A DNA stretch of 64,000 nt from Novilysobacter selenitireducens (GCF_020026895.1 NZ_JAINZW010000002.1:620001-684000), one strand, 5' to 3'. Positions 24,434-39,057 are shown, counted from the first letter of the stretch. Numbers and translations: made by a program. Notes: generated by a model from the letters alone, not told the origin.

Positions 24434-25405
24434 TTACGGACCGACCGACAGGTTGGCCTGGACGGTTACGCCCTGCTGGATCAACGACGCGAAGCCACTG
24501 TTCTGGGCCACGGTCATGATGCCGGCTGCGGACTGTCCGACGTTGGTCATGTTCGCCGACATGTTGAACGCACCCGCGTCATTGCTGACCGATCCGCCGC
24601 TGCCGCCGGCTCCACCAGCCGCGCCGTTGCCCGCGCCGCCATTGGCGCTGCCACCCGACCCGGCACCACCGCCGCCACCGGCCCCACCATTGGAGGCCAC
24701 CGATCCGCCGTTGCCACCCGTCGCGCTGCTGGAGCCGCCGGACGCGGTGGCTGAGCCTGACGTGGCCGCGCCGCCGCTTCCGGAGGCTGCGCCGCTCGTG
24801 GCATTGCCGCGACCACGGTCGCGCGCGTCGCCGCTGTCGCTGTCGCTGTCGCCCCCGTCGGCATCAGTTTCAGCGTAGCTGTCACCCGTGTAGGCGTAGG
24901 CGTCCCCGCCGTTCGCGCCGCGAGCACGTGCGTTGCCGCCGTCCCCGCCGCTGCCGCCATCGCCTTCTCCACCGTCGGCCTCGCCGCCATATCCCTTGCC
25001 ACCGTCTCCACCATGCCCGCCATTGGCATCGCCCCAGTTGTTGGCGACGTTGCCGATGTCGCGGATGCGGATGTCGGTCACGTATCCGTCAAGGCGGGTT
25101 TCGGCGATCGCCTTGCTGGTGTTGAAGGAGTTGGAGAAATTGGACGTGGCAGTACTGCCGTTGTTGGCGGCAGTGGTGCCATAGCCTTCGGAGCGTGCGC
25201 GACCTTCGTTGTCGCGGTTGTTTCCGCTGTGGTTGCTGTTGTCGCTGTTATTACTGTTATCGCTGTTGTTGCTGTCATCGTCGATGGCGATCTGCAGGTT
25301 TTCGCCATTCTCGCTTTCGGTGTTGGTTGCCTGTGCCCACGCCTGTCCGGTGACTCCAAGACCCACGAGCACGGCTGACGCAATGAGAGCTCTACGAATG
25401 CGCAT
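24434..25405 (-). CDS. Secreted Gly/Asn/Ser-rich protein, candidate fibre subunit
   Basis: Large low-complexity secreted protein, 323 residues, first gene of the locus. A signal peptide (about 1-25, cleavage after AWA) is followed by a short acidic region, an Asn/Asp/Ser tract with repeated SNNSDN units (about 45-65), a middle part with DGYVTDIRIRDIGNVANNWGD (about 108-128), a long Gly/Ala/Ser/Asp tract (about 130-285), and a conserved-looking tail with GIMTVAQNSGFASLIQQG. No cysteine is seen. AGGAG lies 9 nt before the ATG. The composition resembles functional amyloid or adhesin subunits (FapB/FapC, curli) in kind, not in detailed sequence. It has no double-glycine site, unlike its two small partners. 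Confidence 0.72.
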   Translation of the reverse strand: MRIRRALIASAVLVGLGVTGQAWAQATNTESENGENLQIAIDDDSNNSDNSNNSDNSNHSGNNRDNEGRARSEGYGTTAANNGSTATSNFSNSFNTSKAIAETRLDGYVTDIRIRDIGNVANNWGDANGGHGGDGGKGYGGEADGGEGDGGSGGDGGNARARGANGGDAYAYTGDSYAETDADGGDSDSDSGDARDRGRGNATSGAASGSGGAATSGSATASGGSSSATGGNGGSVASNGGAGGGGGAGSGGSANGGAGNGAAGGAGGSGGSVSNDAGAFNMSANMTNVGQSAAGIMTVAQNSGFASLIQQGVTVQANLSVGP

Positions 25406-25474
25406 TGTTGTTCTCCTGTTGCGCCGCTCCGGCACCCAGGGGATGGCACCGGCTGGGACGCATCGGGTAGACAC

Positions 25475-25489
25475 GCATGGGCGATGCCA
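25475..25489 (-). promoter_or_regulatory. Sigma-54-like promoter of the fap-like locus
   Basis: The minus strand reads TGGCAtcgcccaTGC: TGGCA at -24 and TGC at -12 with the exact GG-N10-GC spacing needed by RpoN. It lies about 70 nt before the start codon at 25405. GG-N10-GC arises often by chance in GC-rich DNA, so support is moderate at best. Confidence 0.35.
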
Positions 25490-25595
25490 TGTCCGTTCAG
25501 GAACGCGGAAACCGTTACTGGGTGGAGAGCAGGGGGAGCTTGCGAAGGCAACTCACAGACTCGGGCGCCGTCTACCGCGGCAACTCGGAGCCATT

Positions 25596-25613
25596 CGTTT
25601 CACACCTGAAACG
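25596..25613. promoter_or_regulatory. Perfect 7+7 palindrome, possible operator
   Basis: CGTTTCA, four bases, TGAAACG, about 190 bp upstream of the fap-like locus in non-coding DNA. The size suits a dimeric regulator. Nearby at 25650-25668 are three GTCGC units spaced exactly 7 bp. The regulator is unknown. Confidence 0.4.
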
Positions 25614-25877
25614 CAGCCTGCGTGCGCGGGCCTACTGCTCGGAGCAACTGTCGCCTGTCGCAGGTCGCTACAACAGCCCTCGAGCGACGGGCCGCGACGA
25701 GAGTTCCTGTTCAGCCTCGCGTTGCAGCTTTGAAACAGAGTGCTGTGACGGGGCAATTACACCGTCGGTTAGTCCAGCCACATCAGCCACATGGCCGATA
25801 CTGCTCATGCGGGTTCTGCGTTGCCGCCGCGAAACAGGTACTGACGCGCGCTTTTCGCGGTCCGCAGCCTCGCATCC

Positions 25878-27269
<1,392 letters not shown>

Positions 27270-27378
27270 TGCACGGTCCGTTGGGGGGCACGGGAAGCGG
27301 TGGTCACGATAGCAAGGCCGTGCACCCGGGGTGTTGGAGCGAGGCGTGGGGAGGCTTGGGAATGCCGAAGCCCAACAC

Positions 27379-27406
27379 GTCGACGGCGCCATCAGGCGCC
27401 GTCGAC
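27379..27406 (-). terminator. 12-bp perfect hairpin after the 240-residue gene
   Basis: GTCGACGGCGCC (27379-27390), loop ATCA, then its exact inverse complement (27395-27406). It lies 25 nt past the stop of the exported-protein gene and about 110 nt before rarA. There is no U-run, so termination would be partial or the hairpin may protect the message. Confidence 0.5.
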
Positions 27407-27430
27407 AAGAGCTCAAGCGTGCCGCACGAA

Positions 27431-28153
27431 TCAGCGGCTGGCGACCCGGTGGTCGGCCGCCCAAGGCTGCGGCGCCTCGCCCAGTTCGTAGCTCACGCGC
27501 ACCCAGCGGTTTTCCTGCTGGTCGAACAGGCCGTGCACCTGGGCGGCGGCATTGCCCTCGCGACCGAAGTCGGCCGTACCCGAGGCATCGACCCGCAGAT
27601 AGCGCTCGCCTGCATCGACGCTGCGCACGTCTTCCAGCGCAAGGCTGACCGGCTGCTGGGCAAACTCATCGACGAGTGCAGCCTCGGCGCGATCCGAAAG
27701 GGTCGTGGCAATTGATGCGTCCAGGGCAACCGGGGTCGCCTCAGACCCGTCGGCCAAGGTCAGGCGCGGGTAGCTGACCACGGACTCGACCGTGTCATAC
27801 AGCGCTTCGAAGCCGAACGGGATCCACTCGCTGCTGTCGCCCAACTTCAACTCGCCGCGGCCGAGCAACTGGCGATCGCGCAGGCTCGCTTCCTCCACGT
27901 CGACATCGACCAGCCGGACTTCCACGTCGTCTTCCTCGAACTGCCCCGCCACCGCACCGATCAGCGCCGCGGCTACGGAGGCGTCCAGCGCCTGCTCGGC
28001 TTCCATCCGCGTGCCCGGTGCCGTGGTAGCGGCCTGGGCGACGACGCCCTTCTGCGGAGTCGCGGCGTCGACCGTGTCGGTACGGCCGGCGATCAACGCG
28101 ACAGCGAGGCTGAGGGTGGCGACGGGGAGCAGCGCGAGCGGAGTACGACGCAT
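27431..28153 (-). CDS. Exported protein of unknown function
   Basis: Not recognised. The protein is 240 residues with a likely signal sequence (about 1-30, hydrophobic core LALLPVATLSLAVALIAG, then an Asp/Ala-rich stretch). The mature part is acidic, with predicted mixed alpha/beta: ALDASVAAALIGAVAGQFEEDDVEVRLVDVDVEEASLRDRQLLGRGELKLG, then IPFGFEALYDTVESVVSYPRLTLADG and a second module ending DQQENRWVRVSYELG. The phrase about a structure that gains strength from parameter, value and ionic terms suggests a periplasmic beta domain, but no family is named. It sits between lolA and rarA, which are usually adjacent, so it is an insertion in a conserved block. The ATG at 28153 gives the signal peptide. 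Confidence 0.75.
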   Translation of the reverse strand: MRRTPLALLPVATLSLAVALIAGRTDTVDAATPQKGVVAQAATTAPGTRMEAEQALDASVAAALIGAVAGQFEEDDVEVRLVDVDVEEASLRDRQLLGRGELKLGDSSEWIPFGFEALYDTVESVVSYPRLTLADGSEATPVALDASIATTLSDRAEAALVDEFAQQPVSLALEDVRSVDAGERYLRVDASGTADFGREGNAAAQVHGLFDQQENRWVRVSYELGEAPQPWAADHRVASR

Positions 28154-28283
28154 GGGATGGCCTGCCTTGGTTCCGGGGAAACCCTCCGGGTGATCCGGAG
28201 TGCGGGGCCACTTTGCGTGCCGGGCCGTCGATACGACGTGAGCCCAAGCCATTGAAAATGAACGATCTACGACTCCGCAATGC

Positions 28284-28312
28284 GAAACGGCAGGCGCGAG
28301 GCCTGCCGTTTC
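28284..28312 (-). terminator. Intrinsic terminator after lolA
   Basis: A perfect 12-bp stem, GAAACGGCAGGC (28284-28295) with its complement (28301-28312), loop of 5. On the minus strand it ends in TTTC, about 30 nt after the lolA stop. The U-tract is short and part of the stem, so efficiency is uncertain. Confidence 0.7.
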
Positions 28313-28340
28313 GGACACCTATCGTCGAGCGGGGTCTTGT

Positions 28341-28976
28341 TCAGCCGCCGATGACGTCGACGCCCTTGGGCGGCGTGTACTTGAACGTGCTCGCAGGAAA
28401 CGCCGGGTTTCGCTTCCACTGGCTGAAGCCGATTTCGGTGCGCTGCCCCACGGCATCGACGACGATCATCTTCTCCAGCCCCGCGTCACCGAACGCGAGA
28501 CGTGCAGAGCGGAAACTCGCACCGCCCTCGTCACGCGGGACCAGCGACAACCAGCTCAGGCCACCCTTCTCACCCTCTTCCTTCACCACAAACTGCCGAT
28601 CCAGCTTGCTTGGATCGATCAGTGCGGTCAGCGGGCTGTTCTGCTCCTCGGCGCCCTGCGGGCGACGGGTGACCTGCTCGAGGTCCTCGTCGTAGATCCA
28701 AACCGTCTTGCCGTCGGCCACGATCAGCTGGGGGTACGGCTTGGCGTATTCCCAGCGGAACAGCCGCGGCGCCGACAGCGCGACCTCACCGCTGGAGGTC
28801 TCCTTCAGCCGGCCACCGGCGTCGTACACCTTCTGGGTGAACTGGCCGTCCAGGCCCTTGAGGCCACGGGTGAAGGTGTCGAGGTCGTCACGCGCACCGG
28901 CCATGGCCGACGAAGCAAACAGCGCGGTGGCGGCCACGGCCCCGGCGAGTGCGGAATAGCGGGCAAATCGGATCAT
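28341..28976 (-). CDS. lolA: Outer-membrane lipoprotein carrier protein LolA
   Basis: Periplasmic chaperone that carries lipoproteins from LolCDE to the outer membrane. The protein is 211 residues. A signal peptide (about 1-26, cleavage after AMA) is followed by ARDDLDTFTRGLKGLDGQFTQKVYD, SGEVALSAPRLFRWEYAKPYPQLIVADGKTVWIYDEDLEQVT and the C-terminal NPAFPASTFKYTPPKGVDVI, all family hallmarks. The conserved Arg that holds the lid lies in the LFRWEY strand. It is between ftsK (114 bp upstream) and the unknown exported protein; lolC and lolD are at 55.7-57.7 kb. Confidence 0.97.
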   Translation of the reverse strand: MIRFARYSALAGAVAATALFASSAMAGARDDLDTFTRGLKGLDGQFTQKVYDAGGRLKETSSGEVALSAPRLFRWEYAKPYPQLIVADGKTVWIYDEDLEQVTRRPQGAEEQNSPLTALIDPSKLDRQFVVKEEGEKGGLSWLSLVPRDEGGASFRSARLAFGDAGLEKMIVVDAVGQRTEIGFSQWKRNPAFPASTFKYTPPKGVDVIGG

Positions 28977-29090
28977 TGCAGGCGCTCCTGTTTCGATGGC
29001 GCGAAGTCTGCCGCGACCCGGATGAACATGCGCTCACGGGGCCGCGCGATACCGGCGAGGCCATGCCCCGGATTCAGCTGGACCGGGCGT

Positions 29091-31442
29091 TCAACGCGGC
29101 GGCGGCGGTGCCAGCACGCTGCGATCGCCATTGTGCTCGGGCGGCGTCACCACGCCCGCCGCTTCCATGGCTTCGATCAAGCGAGCCGCACGGTTGTAGC
29201 CGATCTTCAGGCGCCGCTGGACGCCGGAGATGGACGCGCGACGGGTCTCGGTCACGATCCGGACGGCTTCGTCGTACAGCGGGTCGGACTCGTCGCCGCC
29301 ACCGCCGGCTTCCGGCAACCCGGTCGCGCCCACGACCACGCCGTCGCCGAGAGTCTGAACTTCCTCGAGCACGCCTTCGATGTAGTCCGGCCCGCCGCCG
29401 GCCTGTTTGAGGTGCTCCACCACACGGTGGACCTCGTCGTCCGACACGAAGGCGCCGTGGACGCGCTCGGGCATCGCCGTGCCCGGCGGCAGGTACAGCA
29501 TGTCGCCATGGCCCAGCAGGGTTTCGGCGCCGGACTGGTCCAGGATCGTGCGCGAGTCGATCTTGCTCGATACCTGGAACGCGATGCGGGTCGGGATATT
29601 GGCCTTGATCAGGCCGGTGATCACGTCCACCGACGGGCGCTGGGTGGCCAGGATCAGGTGGATGCCGGCGGCGCGGGCCTTCTGCGCCAGGCGGGCGATG
29701 AGTTCTTCGACCTTCTTGCCGACGATCATCATCATGTCGGCGAATTCGTCGATGAACACGACGATGTATGGCAGCGGCTCCAGTTGCGGCGCCGCCTCCT
29801 CGATATCGGGATTGGGCTTGAACAGCGGGTCCAGCATCGGCTGGCCGGCATCGATGGCGTCGCGGACCTTCTTGTTGAAGCCGGCGAGGTTGCGCACGCC
29901 CACGGCCGACATCAGCTTGTAGCGGCGCTCCATCTCCGCCACGCACCACCGCAAGCCGTTGCCGGCCTCCTTCATGTCGGTGACCACCGGTGCCAGCAGG
30001 TGCGGGATCCCTTCGTAGACGCTCAGCTCCAACATCTTCGGGTCGATCATCAGCATCCGCACGTCCTTGGCGGACGCCTTGTACAGCAGGCTCAGCACCA
30101 TGGCATTGACCGCGACGGACTTGCCCGAGCCGGTGGTGCCGGCCACCAGCAGGTGCGGCATGCGCGCCAGGTCGGCGACGGTGGGCCGGCCGGCGATGTC
30201 CTTGCCCAGCGCCAGCGTGAGCGGGCTGCCCGACTTGTCGTACTCGCGCGAACGCAGCAGCTCCGACAGGTAGATCATCTCGCGCTGCGTGTTCGGGGTT
30301 TCCAGGCCGATCACCGACTTGCCCGGGATGACGTCGACCACGCGCACCGACTTCACCGACAGACCGCGGGCGATGTCCTTGTCCAGCGAGCTGATCTGGC
30401 TGACCTTTACACCAGGCGCGGGTTCGATCTCGAACCGCGTGATGACCGGACCCGGGTAGGCACCGACCACATTGGCGTCGATGCGGAAGTCCTTGAGCTT
30501 GAACTCGATCTGCCGGGACAGCGTCTCCAGCGTCTGCTCGTCGTAACCCTTGGGCTGCGGCTTGGGATCGTCCAGCAGCGCCAGCGGCGGGATGCCGCTG
30601 CCATCGCCGACATGGAACAGCGGGATCTGCTGCTCGCGCTTGGCGCGGTCGCTCTTTTCCACCGCGGCCGGTGCAGGCGGCTCGATCTTGACCGGTGCAC
30701 GCTTGGCGCGAAGTTCGGTATCGACCTTGCGGACCTCCTCGCGCTCCTCCCGGTACGCCCTCGCCTGCTGCCACTGGGTGGCCTGCTGGCTACCGCGGCG
30801 GAACAGGCGCGACAGCGTCGGCCCCAGCGCGAGCACGCCCTGCCCGATCCGGTCCATGACCGCGAGCCACGACAGGCCCGTCGCCAGCGTCACCGACACC
30901 AGCAGCAATGCAAGAAGGAACAGGTTGCCGCCCACCGGGCCGAACCCGCTGTAGAGGGATCGTCCCACCAGTTGGCCGAGGATGCCGCCGGCGCCCGCGG
31001 AGAAGTCCGGCGCGATGCCGACTCGCAGGTGAAGCAGGCCCGTCGCCGAGACGAGGAAGCCGACGATACCCACCAGACGCAGGGCCGGCCCGAGGTCGGC
31101 ATCGCCATCGCCGTCGGTGTCCATCCCGAACAGCGCGATCCATGCGATCGCCCCCAGCACCACGGGTAGCAGGAATGCCACGTACCCGGTCAGGTACAGG
31201 AGCATGTCCGCGAGCCACGCACCCACCACACCGCCCTCGTTGTTCAGGGGCGCGGTGACGCTACCGGACTGCGACCAGCTCGGGTCCTGCGGGGAGTAGG
31301 TGAACAGGCAGACCAGCAGGTACAGCAGGAACGGCGCGATCAGGATCATCGCGATGTCGCGCATGAGCCGCTGGCGACGCGGCGACGGCGCGCTGCGCTT
31401 CTCGGTGGATGGTGATTTCCTGCGACTCGGAGCGGCTGCCAC
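29091..31442 (-). CDS. ftsK: DNA translocase FtsK
   Basis: Septal DNA pump that resolves chromosome ends at division and activates XerCD at dif. The protein is 783 residues, on the short side because the linker is only about 70-100 residues. It has an N-terminal membrane domain with four to five helices (about 28-205), an alpha/beta motor with [18 protein letters not shown] (Walker A) and [17 protein letters not shown] (Walker B), and a C-terminal gamma winged helix ([27 protein letters not shown]) that reads KOPS. The start is a GTG at 31442; no better start is visible. It is followed by lolA. Confidence 0.97.
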   Translation of the reverse strand: MAAAPSRRKSPSTEKRSAPSPRRQRLMRDIAMILIAPFLLYLLVCLFTYSPQDPSWSQSGSVTAPLNNEGGVVGAWLADMLLYLTGYVAFLLPVVLGAIAWIALFGMDTDGDGDADLGPALRLVGIVGFLVSATGLLHLRVGIAPDFSAGAGGILGQLVGRSLYSGFGPVGGNLFLLALLLVSVTLATGLSWLAVMDRIGQGVLALGPTLSRLFRRGSQQATQWQQARAYREEREEVRKVDTELRAKRAPVKIEPPAPAAVEKSDRAKREQQIPLFHVGDGSGIPPLALLDDPKPQPKGYDEQTLETLSRQIEFKLKDFRIDANVVGAYPGPVITRFEIEPAPGVKVSQISSLDKDIARGLSVKSVRVVDVIPGKSVIGLETPNTQREMIYLSELLRSREYDKSGSPLTLALGKDIAGRPTVADLARMPHLLVAGTTGSGKSVAVNAMVLSLLYKASAKDVRMLMIDPKMLELSVYEGIPHLLAPVVTDMKEAGNGLRWCVAEMERRYKLMSAVGVRNLAGFNKKVRDAIDAGQPMLDPLFKPNPDIEEAAPQLEPLPYIVVFIDEFADMMMIVGKKVEELIARLAQKARAAGIHLILATQRPSVDVITGLIKANIPTRIAFQVSSKIDSRTILDQSGAETLLGHGDMLYLPPGTAMPERVHGAFVSDDEVHRVVEHLKQAGGGPDYIEGVLEEVQTLGDGVVVGATGLPEAGGGGDESDPLYDEAVRIVTETRRASISGVQRRLKIGYNRAARLIEAMEAAGVVTPPEHNGDRSVLAPPPPR

Positions 31443-31464
31443 CGTGATGTACTGCCTCAGCTAG

Positions 31465-33831
<2,367 letters not shown>

Positions 33832-33929
33832 TCGCAGGCGCGGGACGGCCCGGATGACCGTTCCGCGCCATCGCCTGCCCCTTCGGCCCGGACGCCGGGG
33901 CATGGCTGATCTCGCCTGGACCGGCAGCC

Positions 33930-35072
33930 GTGGCTGAGATCCGGGTCCTGCAACGCCTGGATGAGGTCCCGGCCCCGCGGTGGGACGCGCTGCATGACGG
34001 CGCCAATCCGTTCATCTGCCACGCCTTCCTTTCCGGCCTGGAACGGCACGGGTGCCTGCGCGCCGCGTGGGGATGGTCACCCCATCACATCACCGTATGG
34101 GAGGGCGAGCAGCTGCTGGCGGCCGCGCCGGCCTATCGCAAGGACAACTCGCACGGCGAGTTCGTGTTCGACCACGCATGGGCGCACGCCTACGCGCAGC
34201 ACGGCCTGGACTACTTCCCCAAGCTGTTGGCCGCGGTGCCCTACTCCCCTGTCACCGGGCCGCGACTGCTGGCACGCGATCCGCGCCACCGTGGCCTGCT
34301 GGCCCTCGCCCTGGCCCGCGTCGCCGGGGACTCGGGCTGGTCGTCCGCGCACGTCAATTTCCACACCGCCGGCGAGGACGATGCGTTCGACGGCGACTGG
34401 ATGCAGCGGCTGGACGTGCAGTACCACTGGCGCAACGTCGCAGGTTGGACATCGTTCGACGACTTCCTTGGCGCCATGGACCATCGCCACCGCAAGAACA
34501 TCCGCCAGGAGCGGGCGAAGGTGGCGCGCTCCGGGATCAGCTTTCGCGTGGTGCATGGGGACGAAGCAAGCCCGGACGACCTGGCAGCCATCCACGGCTT
34601 CTACCTGCAGACCTTCGCCGAGTACGGCAACTCGCCGGCATTGACCCTGCCCTTCCTGTCCCATCTGGCCGCCTCCATGCCGCGCCAGCTGGTGTTGATC
34701 CTCGCCGAGCGCGGCGGGACCCCGATCGCCGGCGCGCTGTGCCTGCGTGGCGGCGATACGCTCTACGGTCGCTACTGGGGCACGCACGAAGCGCTCCCCG
34801 GCCTGCATTTCGAGACCTGCTATTACCAGGGCATCGACTACTGCCTGCGCGAGGGGCTGCCCGTGTTCGAGCCCGGCGCGCAGGGCGAGCACAAGCTGGC
34901 CCGCGGGTTCCTGCCGCGACTGGTCCGGAGCCACCACTGGGTGGCGGATGCCCGTTTCCGGGAGGCGCTCCAAGCCTGGTGCCGCCAGGAGGCCGACGCG
35001 GTGCGGCGCCACGCCGAGTTCCTTGCCACGCGCTCACCTTTCAAGCAGCCGGGCGAGACAAGCGGCCGATGA
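33930..35072 (+). CDS. FemAB/GNAT-fold acyltransferase-like protein (DUF482 family)
   Basis: Protein of the peptidoglycan-aminoacyltransferase-like DUF482 family, 380 residues. The GNAT-like fold is suggested by HRHRKNIRQERAKVARSGISFRVVHGDEAS, the following IHGFYLQTFAEYGN and VLILAERGGTPIAGALCLRGGDTLYGRYWGT. The C-terminal ETCYYQGIDYCLREGLPVFEPGAQGEHKLARGFLP segment is the family hallmark. The reaction is not established in the family. It starts with GTG and overlaps aat by 4 nt (ATGA), so it is coupled to aat, which also transfers amino acids from tRNA. That pairing is suggestive only. Confidence 0.85.
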   Translation: MAEIRVLQRLDEVPAPRWDALHDGANPFICHAFLSGLERHGCLRAAWGWSPHHITVWEGEQLLAAAPAYRKDNSHGEFVFDHAWAHAYAQHGLDYFPKLLAAVPYSPVTGPRLLARDPRHRGLLALALARVAGDSGWSSAHVNFHTAGEDDAFDGDWMQRLDVQYHWRNVAGWTSFDDFLGAMDHRHRKNIRQERAKVARSGISFRVVHGDEASPDDLAAIHGFYLQTFAEYGNSPALTLPFLSHLAASMPRQLVLILAERGGTPIAGALCLRGGDTLYGRYWGTHEALPGLHFETCYYQGIDYCLREGLPVFEPGAQGEHKLARGFLPRLVRSHHWVADARFREALQAWCRQEADAVRRHAEFLATRSPFKQPGETSGR

Positions 35073-35815
35073 CCTTGCGCGTATACCGCCTGCCGGACGA
35101 CCCCGAAGCGCCCTTCCCCGACGCCGCATTGGCGCTGCGCGAACCCGACGGGCTGCTGGCCGTGGGCGGCGACCTGTCGCCCACCCGCCTGCTCAACGCC
35201 TACCGGTCGGGCATCTTTCCCTGGTACTCGGACGGCCAGCCCATCCTCTGGTGGTCGCCCGACCCACGGATGGTGTTCCACACCGACGGTATCCATCTCT
35301 CGTCCCGCTTCCGGCGCCAGCTGCGCGCCAGCGGCTGGACGTTGCGGGCCGACACCGCATTGGACGCCGTGGTCTCGGCCTGCGCCTCGGTGCCACGCCC
35401 GGGGCAGTCGGGCACCTGGATCACGCGGGACATGGCGTCCGCCTACGGCCGTTTGCACCGCCTGGGCCACGCCCACAGCGTGGAAGTCTTCGATGGCGAG
35501 GCGCTCGTCGGCGGGATCTATGGCGTGGCCGTGGGCCGGATGTTCTTCGGGGAGAGCATGTTCAGCGCGCGACCGGGCGGGTCGAAAGCCGCCCTGGCCG
35601 GACTGGCGCAGCTACTCGCGGGTTGGAGCTGGCCGCTGATCGATGCCCAGGTCGAGAATGCGCATCTGGTCCGGATGGGCGCGCAACCGATGCCCCGCGC
35701 CGCGTTCTTGGAAAACGTCCATGCCCTGTCCCGGATGCCCGGACGTCCCGGACCTTGGTCCAGCGCGATGGGGGAATGCCCGGCGGCATCGGTGGCCGGC
35801 GCCACCGGGGATTGA
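35069..35815 (+). CDS. aat: Leucyl/phenylalanyl-tRNA-protein transferase
   Basis: Adds Leu or Phe to N-terminal Lys or Arg, making N-degrons read by ClpS-ClpA. The protein is 248 residues. Hallmarks are PDGLLAVGGDLSPTRLLNAYRSGIFPWYSDGQPILWWSPDPR (about 28-67), GTWITRDMASAYGRLHRLGHAHSVE and GRMFFGESMFSARPGGSKAAL. It overlaps the preceding gene by 4 nt. ClpS and ClpA are encoded less than 3 kb downstream on the other strand, so the bacterial N-end rule pathway is clustered here, a known arrangement with infA between. Confidence 0.97.
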   Translation: MTLRVYRLPDDPEAPFPDAALALREPDGLLAVGGDLSPTRLLNAYRSGIFPWYSDGQPILWWSPDPRMVFHTDGIHLSSRFRRQLRASGWTLRADTALDAVVSACASVPRPGQSGTWITRDMASAYGRLHRLGHAHSVEVFDGEALVGGIYGVAVGRMFFGESMFSARPGGSKAALAGLAQLLAGWSWPLIDAQVENAHLVRMGAQPMPRAAFLENVHALSRMPGRPGPWSSAMGECPAASVAGATGD

Positions 35816-35908
35816 CTTCCGTGCTTTTGCACAATGGGTCGCTGCGTGGCAAGATATGCGGCTTGGCGGGCGCGCTGCGCCCGTTTTCAATGCGACAACA
35901 GGAACCAC

Positions 35909-36127
35909 ATGGCAAAAGACGACGTGATCGAATTCGAGGGCACGGTGGCGGAAACCCTTCCGAACACCATGTTCCGTGTGCGCCTCGAAAACGGGCACGA
36001 AATCATCGCCCACATCTCCGGCCGCATGCGGAAGAACTACATCCGCATCCTCACCGGTGACCGGGTCAAGGTGGAAATGACGCCTTACGACCTGACCAAG
36101 GGGCGCATCACCTACCGCATGAAGTAA
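35909..36127 (+). CDS. infA: Translation initiation factor IF-1
   Basis: Binds the ribosomal A site during initiation. The protein is 72 residues with OB-fold [68 protein letters not shown], matching IF-1 throughout. AGGA lies 5 nt before the ATG. A candidate promoter TTGCAC (35827), 17 nt, CAAGAT lies upstream, giving it its own unit. A bidirectional terminator follows (36147-36174). Confidence 0.98.
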   Translation: MAKDDVIEFEGTVAETLPNTMFRVRLENGHEIIAHISGRMRKNYIRILTGDRVKVEMTPYDLTKGRITYRMK

Positions 36128-36146
36128 TCGCGGCAAGGAATCCATG

Positions 36147-36174
36147 AAAAAAGGCGGCCACTGGCCGCCTTTTT
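36147..36174. terminator. Bidirectional terminator between infA and clpA
   Basis: GGCGGCC (36153-36159), loop ACT, GGCCGCC (36163-36169), with six As before and five Ts after, so it works for infA on plus and clpA on minus. Confidence 0.92.
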
Positions 36175-36192
36175 CGTTCCACCTTCAGGTGA

Positions 36193-38469
<2,277 letters not shown>

Positions 38470-38618
38470 GGGGAGGGAGCCTCCAAAAGCGTCTGCCGTC
38501 CTAGATGGGGACACACACCGCCTTTTCCATGCGGCCCCGCACCGCGTTGGACCCGCCTGCTTACCGTGCGTTCCGGAAAGCCGGGCCTCTTATTCGTGAG
38601 ACGTGTTGCAGCCCACTA

Positions 38619-38939
38619 TCAGGCCTTTTCCATCGTACAGAGCAAGGGGTGCTGGTTGAGCCTTGAGTATTCGTTCACCTGCGCCACTTTCGACTCTGCG
38701 ACTTCGCGGGTGAAGACCCCGCACACGCCACGGCCCCGGGTGTGGACGTGGAGCATGATCTGGGTGGCCTTCTCGGCGCTCATCGGGAAGAAGCGCATCA
38801 GCACTTCGACCACGAAATCCATGGGCGTGTAGTCGTCGTTGAGCAGCAGGACCGAGTACAGCGGGGGGCGGGCGACTTCCGGCTTTCCGGTCTCGACCAG
38901 CACGCCGTGCTGGTGGTCGTGTTCGGTGTGTTTGGGCAT
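38619..38939 (-). CDS. clpS: ClpS adaptor protein
   Basis: Delivers N-end-rule substrates to ClpA. The protein is 106 residues. Core: [27 protein letters not shown] (N-degron binding, Asp-Asp near 35), [31 protein letters not shown]. The His in HVHTRG and the Met/Asp pocket residues match ClpS. Minus-strand TATAAT (38946-38951) ends 6 nt before the ATG, so the message is probably leaderless or the true start is internal. It is divergent from the 165-residue exported protein. Confidence 0.97.
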   Translation of the reverse strand: MPKHTEHDHQHGVLVETGKPEVARPPLYSVLLLNDDYTPMDFVVEVLMRFFPMSAEKATQIMLHVHTRGRGVCGVFTREVAESKVAQVNEYSRLNQHPLLCTMEKA

Positions 38940-38945
38940 GGCGCG

Positions 38946-38951
38946 ATTATA
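38946..38951 (-). promoter_or_regulatory. -10 element of clpS, leaderless arrangement
   Basis: Minus strand TATAAT is followed by 6 nt and the clpS ATG, so transcription would begin at about the A of the start codon. No strong -35 is visible at 16-18 bp. Confidence 0.45.
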
Positions 38952-39057
38952 GGCGGCCGCTATGAAACCTTCGTCCCCAAGGCGTCCCCATGGGCACCCG
39001 TGGACGCTTCCCGGGCCCGGGCGTCAGAATGCGGTCTCCGCCGGCACCTGGATTTCC

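Larger units (their letters stand above)
25406..25877. other. 472-bp non-coding region upstream of the fap-like locus
   Basis: No convincing gene. A 134-codon plus-strand frame at 25477-25881 has no ribosome site and no recognisable protein character. The stretch is less GC-rich than its flanks. It holds a sigma-54-like site (25475-25489), a 7+7 palindrome (25596-25613) and three GTCGC pentamers at exact 7-bp steps (25650, 25657, 25664). It is best read as the regulatory region of the minus-strand locus that starts at 25405. It also contains the end of the rarA transcript, for which I see no clear terminator. Confidence 0.6.

Noticed and set aside
25743-25765. TGTGA at 25744 considered as a Clp/CRP site
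   Set aside because: No matching TCACA half at the required spacing.
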